Below, piece by piece: positions 1-9,734 of a stretch of 64,000 nucleotides of DNA (within the stretch, counting starts at the first letter, position 1; each line of letters starts with the position of its first letter). The notes under the pieces are model-generated. The model did not search any database. It worked only from the letters and a program-made list of their open reading frames with translations, and was not told the origin of the DNA. The position numbers and the translations under genes were made by a program. This DNA comes from an uncultured Actinomycetes bacterium (lineage in GTDB: Bacteria; Actinomycetota; Acidimicrobiia; Acidimicrobiales; RAAP-2). Location: contig CAIORQ010000092.1 in the NCBI GenBank assembly GCA_903860745.1, positions 1-64,000 of the forward strand. The letters run 5' to 3'.

Positions 1-151
1 CAAGCAACATGCCTCGTCGAAAGTGTGGCTCGACACGTGCTCGCGTCAGGCAATCACCGAAAGTGCCGTGACCGCAATGATCAGCGGTCTCACGACGACC
101 GAAATTCACCAACTACGAGAGCACGACGGTGGATTGAGGCTAAGGAGAATC

Positions 152-1253
152 ATGATGCGTGATCCCAATGGTCTACTCGTTGAACTGCAAACCGGCATCG
201 CCGAGCTCACGACTTCGGAGAAGTGGACGCAGTACCTCGACGTGCAGAGCCGGTTCTATTCGTACAGCCCCAACAACGTCATGTTGATCCAACTGCAGAA
301 TCCCTACGCCACCAGAGTCGCGGGATATCAGGGCGTGGCGAGCACTCGACCATCAGGTGATGGCCCAGGAGACGGCGCTACGAATCCTCGCCCCGATGAG
401 GTACAAGCGGGATGACGTGAGCGAGGGCGAAGATGCCCGCGAGATCCGCGGCTTCAAATTGGTGCCCGTGTTCGACATCAGCCAGACCGAGGGGCCAGAT
501 CTGCCCGACGTCGTGAACAAGTTGGAGGGACTGGCGCCAGAGGGCGTGTTCGACCGGCTCACCGAGTTCGCCCACAGTATTGGTTTTCGCGTCGAGCGAC
601 CCGAGTCACTCGACAGCGGCGCCAATGGTGACACGACCCACTCGTCGGGACTCATTCGCGTGGTCAGCACCAACTCCGAGGCGCAACAGGCCAAGACGCT
701 CGCCCACGAGATTGGCCACGCCCTTCTGCATGATCCGGAGTATGTGACGACCAAGGACTTGAGCCGTGGACTCAAGGAACTCGAAGCCGAGTCCACCGCT
801 TACGTCATCTGCACGGCGCTGGGCATGGACACCAGTGACTACTCCTTCGGCTATGTCCTCGGATGGACCGGTGGAACTCCTGATGCTATCGAGGGGATCA
901 AGGCATCCGCGGGGCGCATCCAGAGGGCCGCTACGGCGGTACTCAAGACCTTCGAAATGGAAGAGCCAACCGCTGAGGTCACGAACGAACTGGGCGTCGA
1001 GATGGGGCCGCCAGAAGTGGTGGCTGATATCACTGCTGAAGTGGACGGTGAAAGCGGGCACGACCGCGACGAAGTTCAGACCGATATTGACCAGCCGACT
1101 GAAGATTCAACTGAGACCGAGAACATCGAGGGGGTAACCGATCGTTCTTTCGGCGATGAACAGATGCGAAAATATCGGCCGCTGTCTGCGGCTGAGCTCG
1201 AGGCTCTCGATGCACCCACACTGACCAACCGTGAAGTTGAGATCGGAAGGTAG
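152..1253 (+). pseudogene. ArdC-like antirestriction / ImmA-IrrE metallopeptidase protein, split by an apparent single-base frameshift near 329
   Basis: Frame 2 encodes ...SPNNVMLIQLQNPYATRVAGY and frame 3 resumes directly with RAWRALDHQVMAQETALRILAPMRYKRDD, then the zinc motif TLAHEIGHALLHD (HExxH). SD AGGAG at 143-147 precedes ATG 152. Confidence 0.75.
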
Positions 1254-1540
1254 TGGCGATGGCCATCGACGACCTGACGCAGTTGCCCGCGGGTTCCGTG
1301 ACGGCGCCTCGAATTGATTTGAGTACGTGTGCCATGATGACCCTCGGCGAAGCCGCCATGGTGCTTGGTATTCACCGAACCACAGCTTGGAATCTCTACA
1401 AGCGCGGAGAGTTCACCGTACCTGTTCTCAAGATCGGCTCGAACCTTCGAATAGTCAAAGCGCACCTCGAGCTGTTCATTGAGACTGGCGTACCAATAGC
1501 GTTCCCGACATCGACAGGATCGGCGTCGATCGCTAGTTGA
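1253..1540 (+). CDS. Excisionase-family helix-turn-helix DNA-binding protein
   Basis: TLGEAAMVLGIHRTTAWNLYKRGEFTVPVLKIGSNLRIVKAHLELFI matches the excisionase/MerR-like HTH pattern. Confidence 0.75.
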   Translation: MAMAIDDLTQLPAGSVTAPRIDLSTCAMMTLGEAAMVLGIHRTTAWNLYKRGEFTVPVLKIGSNLRIVKAHLELFIETGVPIAFPTSTGSASIAS

Positions 1541-1806
1541 TGTCGCTCCGGTGACCGAAGTCACCCGCAAGGCTCACTCGGGCCATGCGCAATGACCCGG
1601 TGAAGCGTCAGTCACTCGTAGGAGCTGCGGCATGGGCCGTATGGAGTTCCCGTCGGCGGATAGCCGCAAGGATGTCAATGCGTCTGCCGGGCGTCGTAAC
1701 CTCTCGCTATCGTCGGCGACATCTTGGTTCCATGAATCGCGAACCGTTCGAACACATACTGGGTCGACCCGAGTTCGTCGAAACGTACAGGTGGAATTCT
1801 CCAAGA

Positions 1807-1830
1807 AAAATCCCACACAAAATCCCACAC
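1807..1830. repeat. Perfect tandem duplication of AAAATCCCACAC (2 x 12 bp), candidate recombinase/excisionase arm sites
   Basis: AAAATCCCACAC at 1807-1818 and again at 1819-1830, about 100 bp from the tRNA-derived att fragment. Confidence 0.7.
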
Positions 1831-1933
1831 ACCAGGTCAGCTGACATCAACCAGATCGACAGGATTTTGACAAAAGCCTTGCAATCAAAGGACTGTTGCA
1901 ACGAAATCAACTGGAACAACGGGTCGAATCGCT

Positions 1934-1975
1934 CTTTGAATCCGTAGGTTGGAGGTTCGAGCCCTCCCCCGCCAG
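1934..1975 (+). mobile_element. 3' fragment of tRNA-Gln(UUG) forming an att site (element/chromosome junction)
   Basis: CTTTGAA anticodon loop, TCCGT, T-arm GGAGG-TTCGAGC-CCTCC and 3' acceptor CCCGCCA-G. Upstream sequence cannot form the 5' half of a tRNA. Confidence 0.75.
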
Positions 1976-2022
1976 CGCGCGACACCACCGGCGCGGTCAG
2001 CGCGTTTCCTCCGGTCGTGGCC

Positions 2023-2907
2023 CTAGGAGCCCGTGAGCCCGTCGATGATCCGGGCCAACTCCAGGGGGTGGCTGCCCTGGATGGAGTGGCTGGCGCCGGG
2101 GACCTCGATCACCTCGTCGTGGGGTCGGCGACGCGTGAACTCCTCGACGTCCTCGTCGCTCACCACCGACGAGGGACCCATCGCGCGCACGAGGGTCACC
2201 GGGACGCGAGCCGCCTCGAGCCAGTCCCACAGGTGCAGGTCCTGGTTGGGCCGCCGGGGGGGCTCGCCGTGGCGCTGGTGACGCCAGACCCAGGTCCCGT
2301 CGGATCGCTGGACGGCGTTGTGGAGGATCCCGCGGCGCAGCGAGGCCTCGCTGCGGCCGGGGTTGAAGGCGATGGTCCGCTCGAGGATCTCGTCGAAGCT
2401 CTCGAAGGACTCGGGGCCCTGGATGAAGTCGATGATGTGGCGCGCGCTGCGCAGGCTCACCCCGGGGGTGATGTCGACCAGGATGAGGCGGCTCGCGAGG
2501 TCGGGGTGGGTGTGGGTGAGGGTGATCGCGACCATGCCGCCGTAGCTCATCCCCACCAGCGGCAGTGGGGGCGTGGCGAGTTGCCCGATGGCCCGGGCGA
2601 CGTCCTCGGCGTGCTCGAAGGGGGCGAAGGGGCCCACGGGCGAGGCGTCGGAGTGTCCGTGGTGGGGCAGGTCCAGCGCGACCAGGGGACGCGCCAGCGC
2701 CAGCGCGACCGTGTCGAAGCTGTGCGCGTTCTGGGCGCTGCCGTGCAGCAGGACCATCTCGGGGGCGCCGTCGCCCCACACGAGGGCGCTGACGTGGCGC
2801 AGCCCCTCGACCGCGACCATCGCCCGACGAACGCTCACCTCTCGCGGCTCGATGCCCCATTCGCTCATATTGTCCTGGAGGAAGCCGAACTCGTCGTAGG
2901 TACTCAC
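2023..2907 (-). CDS. Alpha/beta hydrolase
   Basis: VLLHGSAQNAHSF, LDLPHHGHSDASP, GMSYGGMVAI nucleophile elbow, C-terminal PGASHSI. Confidence 0.85.
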   Translation of the reverse strand: MSTYDEFGFLQDNMSEWGIEPREVSVRRAMVAVEGLRHVSALVWGDGAPEMVLLHGSAQNAHSFDTVALALARPLVALDLPHHGHSDASPVGPFAPFEHAEDVARAIGQLATPPLPLVGMSYGGMVAITLTHTHPDLASRLILVDITPGVSLRSARHIIDFIQGPESFESFDEILERTIAFNPGRSEASLRRGILHNAVQRSDGTWVWRHQRHGEPPRRPNQDLHLWDWLEAARVPVTLVRAMGPSSVVSDEDVEEFTRRRPHDEVIEVPGASHSIQGSHPLELARIIDGLTGS

Positions 2908-2959
2908 ACCGGGAATCGTAGGGCAGGTCGGGGCTGGTCAGAACCTGTACCATTGCGGC

Positions 2960-3934
<975 letters not shown>

Positions 3935-4021
3935 CCCAGTGGGCCGGGGGGCTCGCCGACGGCTAGACTCTTCACCCTGTGCGCGGGTGCTGCGCGCGGA
4001 GAATTCGCACAAGGAGTTGTC

Positions 4022-4606
4022 ATGTCACAGACCACGTTGCACGCGTCCACGGACCGGGCCCAGGGGAGCCGCAACTCGCGGCGCCTGCGCAACGCCGGCT
4101 CCATCCCCGCCGTCGTCTACGGCGAGGGCGTGTCCCCGCTGCCGGTGGCGGTCGACGCCAAGAGCTTCCGCACCGCGGTCTCGGGCGAGCAGGGCCTCAA
4201 CACCCTCATCGAGCTCGACGCCGACGGCAAGTCCTACATCGTGATGGCCCGCGAGATCCAGCGCCACCCGGTGCGCGGGACCGTGGCGCACATCGACTTC
4301 CAGATCGTCGACCCCAACCGACCGGTGGCCGCCACGGTGCCACTGCACGTCATCGGCGACGCCGTCGAGGTCCGTCACGCGGACTGGGAGATCGACCAGC
4401 AGCTCTTCAGCCTCGACATCATGTCGCGCCCCGACCAGATCCCCACGCACATCGACGTGGACATCTCGCACCTCACGCCGGGCATGGCGATCCGCGTCGG
4501 CGACGTGACCTTGCCCGAGGGCGTGACCCCGGCGGGCGACCTGTCGATCTCGGTCGTCAACACCCACGCGGGCCGAGCGGCCAAGACGGCCGACGCGAAG
4601 CCGTAG
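4022..4606 (+). CDS. rplY: 50S ribosomal protein L25/general stress protein Ctc
   Basis: SRNSRRLRNAGSIPAVVYGEG, IQRHPVRGTVAHIDFQIV; lies between prs and pth. SD AAGGAG upstream of ATG 4022. Confidence 0.93.
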   Translation: MSQTTLHASTDRAQGSRNSRRLRNAGSIPAVVYGEGVSPLPVAVDAKSFRTAVSGEQGLNTLIELDADGKSYIVMAREIQRHPVRGTVAHIDFQIVDPNRPVAATVPLHVIGDAVEVRHADWEIDQQLFSLDIMSRPDQIPTHIDVDISHLTPGMAIRVGDVTLPEGVTPAGDLSISVVNTHAGRAAKTADAKP

Positions 4607-4612
4607 TTCGCC

Positions 4613-5236
4613 GTGGCGCTGCGGCGCTCGGTGGAGGGCGGCCGGCGCGGGAGTGCCAGCACGTTGCTCATCGTGGGCCTCGCCAATCCGGGTGAGGAGT
4701 ACGCGGGTTCGCGCCACAACATCGGCGGCGACGCCGTGCGCCTGCTCGCGCAGCGCCGCGGGGTCCGCCTCGCGCTCGAGCGCCGTCAACGCGCGGTGAG
4801 CGCCACCATCACGACTCCTCGGGGACCCGTCACCCTGGCGGTGCCCACCACCTACATGAACGAATCGGGTGCGGCGCTGCCCCCGCTGCTGACCCGGACC
4901 TCGTTGGCGGGGCTGACGCACTTGGTCGTGGCCCACGACGACCTCGACCTCGAACCGGGACGCCTGCAACTGCGTCTCGGAGGGGGCCTCGCCGGCCACA
5001 ACGGCCTGCGCTCCATCGCCCAGGTGCTCGGGAGCCAGGACTTCGCACGCCTGCGCATCGGCATCGGGCGTCCCACGCACAAGGACCAGGTCACCGACTA
5101 CGTCCTCAAGCGACCCACCGGTGCGCGCAAGGCCGCCCTGGAGCTCGACGTGGCGCGCGCCGCCGACGCCCTCGAGGTCCTGGTCGACACCGAGTTCGAG
5201 GTCGCGCAGCGTCAGATCAACGCCGCCCGTGACTGA
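4613..5236 (+). CDS. pth: Peptidyl-tRNA hydrolase
   Basis: LLIVGLANPGEEYAGSRHNIG, VVAHDDLDLEPGRLQLRLGGGLAGHNGLRSI. The true start may be TTG near 4664. Confidence 0.95.
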   Translation: MALRRSVEGGRRGSASTLLIVGLANPGEEYAGSRHNIGGDAVRLLAQRRGVRLALERRQRAVSATITTPRGPVTLAVPTTYMNESGAALPPLLTRTSLAGLTHLVVAHDDLDLEPGRLQLRLGGGLAGHNGLRSIAQVLGSQDFARLRIGIGRPTHKDQVTDYVLKRPTGARKAALELDVARAADALEVLVDTEFEVAQRQINAARD

Positions 5237-8200
5237 ATCGACGGGGCTGCGCCGGGTCCTCGAGCTGATCGCGCCGACGCTGCGCGCCGCCCACGAGGCC
5301 GGGGCCTTCGTGCCCAGTGGTTTCGCGACGCCCCCGACGGTGGCCGCCTTCGCCCTCGAGCGCCGCTACGTCGTCGTGACGGCCACCTCCACCGAGGCCC
5401 AGCAGCTCACCGACGCGCTGCGCGCCCTGCTCGGCGGCGCCGAGGTCGCGCTGTTCCCGGCCTGGGACACCCACCCCCTCGAACGCGTCAGCCCCGACGA
5501 CTCGGTGATGGCGGAGCGCTCGCTGCTGCGCTGGCGCCTGGCGAGGGGCGAACGGCCCGACGTGGTCGTGGCCCCCATCCGCGCCTTGGCCCAGATCCTG
5601 CCCGACGGTGACGCCAACGAACCGCTCGAGGTCCGTCGCGGCGCCGAGATGGACCGCGACGAGTTCCTCGAGGGACTGGTGCGTCGCGGGTACCGTCGCG
5701 AGAGCCTGGTCGAGCACCGTGCGGAGTTCGCGGTGCGCGGGGGCATCGTGGACGTCTGGCCCGCCCACGCCTCCGAACCGGTGCGCCTCGACCTCTTCGG
5801 CGACGAGGTGGAGCGTCTCACCACCTTCGACATCGCGACGCAGCGCTCGACGGCCGACCTCGAGGGCGTCACCGTGGGCGCCGCCCGCGAGTGGCTGCCC
5901 TCGGACGAGGAGCGCGCCCGTTGCGAGTCCCTGGCGCTCGCCGAACCCTGGGGGCGCGAGGTCTTCGACCGCCTCAGCCAGGGTCAGCTCTTCGACGGCA
6001 TGGAGGGCTGGATGTCCCTGGTGGTGCGCGAGCGCCGCACCCTGCTCGACGAATTGGGCGACGTGGCGGTGATGGTCGTCGAACCCGAGCGCGTGCGACA
6101 CCGCCTGGCGGACCTCTTGGACGAGGAGCGCGAACTCGCGGCGGCCGTGGCCACGACCTGGGGGGCCGGTCACGAGGTGCCCCTCCTGCACAACACCTAC
6201 GACGAGGTCCTCGAAGGTCGCCTCGACGTGGCCCTGGTCGCCAGCGCGTCGACGTCGGACGACCACGGGCTGACCTCGCCGCCAGTGGTCCAGGGGGACC
6301 CCGCGCGCATCGCGGCGCACGTGCGCCAGTGGAGCAGTCGACGCCGTGGCGTGGTGCTCACCGCGAATCCGGCGGCGGTGTCGCGAATGGCCGAGCAGCT
6401 GCGCGCCGAGGGCCTGGAGGTCTCCACCGACCCCGCGCGCGTCCTGGACGTGCGACTCAGCGTGCTCGAGAGCACGCTGCCGGCCGGCTTCTCCCTCGAC
6501 TCGCCCGAGGTGGTGGTCTGGAGCGAGGGCGACCTGACCGGACGGCGCGCGGTGCACCGCGCGGCGCGCACCCGCGCGCGCAACGTTGACGGCTTCTTCG
6601 ACGACCTGGCGATCGGCAGTTACGTGGTGCACCGCCAGCACGGCGTGGCGAAGTTCTCGGGGACGACGACGCGCGCCATCAACGGCGTCACCCGCGACTA
6701 CCTGATCCTCGAGTTCAAGGACGGGCGCAGCTACTGGCCGACCGAGCAGATCGACGTCCTCACCCCCTACTCGGGCGGTGACGCGCCGGCGCTGTCACGC
6801 ATGGGCGGCGCCGAATGGCAAAAGACCCGGGCCAAGGCGCGCGCCGCCGCCTACCTGGTCGCCCAGGACCTCGTCAACCTCTATCGCCAGCGCCACGTGG
6901 CGACGGGTCACGCCTTCGGTCCCGACACGCAGTGGCAGCGCGAGATGGAGGACCTCTTCCCCTACGTGCTCACCCCCGACCAGGCCGACGCCATCGACGC
7001 CGTGAAGGCCGATATGGAGGCGCCACGGCCCATGGACCGCCTGGTGGTGGCCGACGTCGGCTTCGGCAAGACCGAGATAGCGGTGCGGGCGATCTTCAAG
7101 GCCGTCCAGGACAACAAGCAGGCCGCGGTCCTGGTGCCCACCACCCTGCTCGCCAGTCAGCACTTCGCGACGATGAGCGAGCGCTTCGCGGGCTTCCCGG
7201 TGCGCGTGGCGCTGCTGAGCCGCTTCGTCGACGACGTCGAGACCGCCCAGACCATCGCCGGCCTGGCCGACGGCTCGGTCGACGTGGTCGTCGGGACGCA
7301 CCGCCTGCTCTCGGCGTCGGTGGCCTTCAAGGACCTGGGGCTCTTGGTGGTGGACGAGGAGCAGCGCTTCGGGGTCAACCACAAGGAGGCGATCAAGCAG
7401 CGCACGGTGGGGGTGGACGTCTTGACCTTGTCGGCCAGTCCCATCCCGCGCACCCTGGAGATGGCCTTCGCGGGCATCCGCGACCTCTCCATGGTCACCA
7501 CGCCGCCCGCCGACCGCCGGCCCATCCTCACCCACGTCGGCGAGTACGACGAGGCCGCGGTCGTCGAGGCCATCCGACGCGAGTTGCTGCGCGAGGGTCA
7601 GGTCTTCTTCGTGCACAACCGCGTCTCGGACATCGAGGAGGTCGCGCGGCGGCTCACCCAGCTGGTGCCCGACGCGCGCGTCGCCGTCGCGCACGGGCAG
7701 ATGGACGAGGGCACGCTCGAGCGCGTGATGATCGACTTCTGGGAACGGCGCTTCGACGTGCTGGTGTGCACCACCATCGTCGAATCGGGCATCGACCTGC
7801 CCTCGGTCAACACCCTCATCGTGGACCGCGCCGAACGCCTAGGCCTGGGCCAGATGCACCAGTTGCGCGGACGCGTGGGGCGCAGCGGTCAGCGGGCCTA
7901 CGCCTACCTGTTCCACGGGGCCAACCAGGTGCTGTCCGAGACCGCCTACGAGCGACTGCGCACCATCGGCGACAACACGGCGCTGGGCAGCGGCTTCAAG
8001 ATCGCCATGCGCGACCTCGAGATCCGCGGGGCCGGCAACCTACTCGGCCACGACCAGTCGGGACCGGTGGCGGCGGTCGGCTACGACCTCTACGTGCAGC
8101 TCGTCGCCGAGGCGGTGGCCGACGCCAAGGGCGTGAGCATCCCCGACGTGGTGCCCATCACCCTGGAGGTGCCCGGCGAGGCGCACCTGCCCAAGGACTA

Positions 8201-8621
8201 CGTCGAGGCCGACGACGCGCGCCTCGAGGCCTACCGTCGGCTCGCCACCGTCGCCAGCCTCGACGAGCTCGAGGACCTGCGCGCCGAGTGGGTGGACCGC
8301 TACGGCGCGCTGCCCGCGCCGGCGCGCGGCTTGCTCGACCTCGCGGCGCTGCGCCTGCGCTGCCTGGCGGCCGGGATCACCTCGCTCTCGGTCGCGCCGG
8401 CGAGGGTCGGCGTGCGCAGCCGTCCCCTGCTGCGCCTGAGCCCGCTGAGCCTGAGCCTCTCGTCCCAGATGCGCGTACGCCGTCGCTTCGGTTCGCGCGC
8501 CTACTCCGAGGAGACGCGCGAGTTCCGGTGCGAAGTGGACGGGCCAAGCGACGCCCGGGCCCTCACCGAACTCCTCGAGGAGATCCTCGGTCCGTCCGGC
8601 GCCCCCGCGGCGACTGACTAG
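5229..8621 (+). CDS. mfd: Transcription-repair coupling factor Mfd
   Basis: ORF 5121-8621 trimmed to GTG 5229, which overlaps the pth stop. RID (SYVVHRQHGVAKFSG) and helicase motifs (DRLVVADVGFGKTEIAVRA, VVDEEQRFGV, LRGRVGRSGQRAYAYL). Confidence 0.95.
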   Translation: MTESTGLRRVLELIAPTLRAAHEAGAFVPSGFATPPTVAAFALERRYVVVTATSTEAQQLTDALRALLGGAEVALFPAWDTHPLERVSPDDSVMAERSLLRWRLARGERPDVVVAPIRALAQILPDGDANEPLEVRRGAEMDRDEFLEGLVRRGYRRESLVEHRAEFAVRGGIVDVWPAHASEPVRLDLFGDEVERLTTFDIATQRSTADLEGVTVGAAREWLPSDEERARCESLALAEPWGREVFDRLSQGQLFDGMEGWMSLVVRERRTLLDELGDVAVMVVEPERVRHRLADLLDEERELAAAVATTWGAGHEVPLLHNTYDEVLEGRLDVALVASASTSDDHGLTSPPVVQGDPARIAAHVRQWSSRRRGVVLTANPAAVSRMAEQLRAEGLEVSTDPARVLDVRLSVLESTLPAGFSLDSPEVVVWSEGDLTGRRAVHRAARTRARNVDGFFDDLAIGSYVVHRQHGVAKFSGTTTRAINGVTRDYLILEFKDGRSYWPTEQIDVLTPYSGGDAPALSRMGGAEWQKTRAKARAAAYLVAQDLVNLYRQRHVATGHAFGPDTQWQREMEDLFPYVLTPDQADAIDAVKADMEAPRPMDRLVVADVGFGKTEIAVRAIFKAVQDNKQAAVLVPTTLLASQHFATMSERFAGFPVRVALLSRFVDDVETAQTIAGLADGSVDVVVGTHRLLSASVAFKDLGLLVVDEEQRFGVNHKEAIKQRTVGVDVLTLSASPIPRTLEMAFAGIRDLSMVTTPPADRRPILTHVGEYDEAAVVEAIRRELLREGQVFFVHNRVSDIEEVARRLTQLVPDARVAVAHGQMDEGTLERVMIDFWERRFDVLVCTTIVESGIDLPSVNTLIVDRAERLGLGQMHQLRGRVGRSGQRAYAYLFHGANQVLSETAYERLRTIGDNTALGSGFKIAMRDLEIRGAGNLLGHDQSGPVAAVGYDLYVQLVAEAVADAKGVSIPDVVPITLEVPGEAHLPKDYVEADDARLEAYRRLATVASLDELEDLRAEWVDRYGALPAPARGLLDLAALRLRCLAAGITSLSVAPARVGVRSRPLLRLSPLSLSLSSQMRVRRRFGSRAYSEETREFRCEVDGPSDARALTELLEEILGPSGAPAATD

Positions 8622-8624
8622 CAT

Positions 8625-9734
8625 TTGGACGTGCGTCGTGTTCTTCTCGTCCTCGTCCTGTCAGTCTTCGGAGCCGGTTGGTACGGGCTCGCGGGCTCCT
8701 CGACCGCCCTGGCGGTCAACGGCAGCTCACTGAGCAACGCCGCCCTGGCCTCGGAGTTGCACGCCCTCGCCGACAACCCGGGCCTCTTCTGCTACTACAG
8801 CTCCCTGGCCGCCGTGGCCCTGGCCGAGCCCGCCGCGGGCAACCTCAAGGACACCGTGACGGCGTCGGGCACCGCGGCGTGGGTGAACCTGCGCGTCGAG
8901 GGCCTGGCGGTGGACAACTACGTGAAGAAGACCTTCCACTACGTCGCCACGCCCAGCGAACTGGCCGCCGCGACCTCCGCGCTCGAGGGCGAGCTGACCC
9001 AGGCCGCCGCCCAGGAGTCCCAGACCTGCTCGGGCACGTCGGCCCAGGCCCTGGCGGCGATGCCCGCCGAGATGCGCAACGCCCAGATCGAGGACCAGGC
9101 CTCGTCGATGTACCTGGTGACGCGGATCAACAAGACCATCGCCCTGACGCCGGCGAACATCAAGGCCTACTACACCTCCCACCAGGGCGACTACGACACG
9201 ATCTGCGTGGCCGTGGCGATCGTCGACCCCAACAACGTCCCGGCCTTCGCCGCCTCCCAGAAGGCCGGCCTGTCGATCGCGGCGCTGGCCAAGAAGTATT
9301 CCGTCGACCCCACCACGGCGGCCAAGGGCGGCGCGGACGGCTGCTACGGACCCACGTCGTCGTCGTTCGCCAGCGTGCGCACCGACGTCGGCGCGACGCC
9401 CGTGGGGCACTTCTCGACCTCGCCCTTCCCCTACACCCCCACGACCGGTGGCACGACCTACGCCCTCTACGTCGGTGCGCTGTCCAAGACCCCCTCGAGC
9501 TTCGCCCAGGCGCAGGGCGCTGTGATCAGTGACATCCAAAAGAGCAACGCCACGGGCGCCAACCAGGTGAAGGCCAACATCCTCTACCGTGCCGCCGTCG
9601 CCGTCGACCCGCAGTACGGGCGCTGGGGTCTGAGCTCGAGCGGACCGGAGGTCTTCGTGCCCGCCCTGCCGGCCACCACCGGTCCGGCGACCTCCTCGCA
9701 GCTGACGTCGGTGTCCACGACCCCCTACCAGTGA
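8625..9734 (+). CDS. Secreted SurA/parvulin-type peptidyl-prolyl isomerase-like protein
   Basis: N-terminal signal sequence, SurA-N-like helical part, then a parvulin-like segment (ASQKAGLSIAALAKKYSVDPTTAAKGGADGCYGP). Confidence 0.65.
   Translation: MDVRRVLLVLVLSVFGAGWYGLAGSSTALAVNGSSLSNAALASELHALADNPGLFCYYSSLAAVALAEPAAGNLKDTVTASGTAAWVNLRVEGLAVDNYVKKTFHYVATPSELAAATSALEGELTQAAAQESQTCSGTSAQALAAMPAEMRNAQIEDQASSMYLVTRINKTIALTPANIKAYYTSHQGDYDTICVAVAIVDPNNVPAFAASQKAGLSIAALAKKYSVDPTTAAKGGADGCYGPTSSSFASVRTDVGATPVGHFSTSPFPYTPTTGGTTYALYVGALSKTPSSFAQAQGAVISDIQKSNATGANQVKANILYRAAVAVDPQYGRWGLSSSGPEVFVPALPATTGPATSSQLTSVSTTPYQ

Noticed and set aside
1585-1947. Small ORFs between the excisionase and att site considered as integrase remnants
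   Set aside because: No tyrosine or serine recombinase motif could be recognised.
1707-1988. 93-aa minus ORF MVSRAGGGGLEPPTYGFKER...
   Set aside because: Antisense translation of the tRNA-Gln fragment, a classic spurious tRNA ORF.
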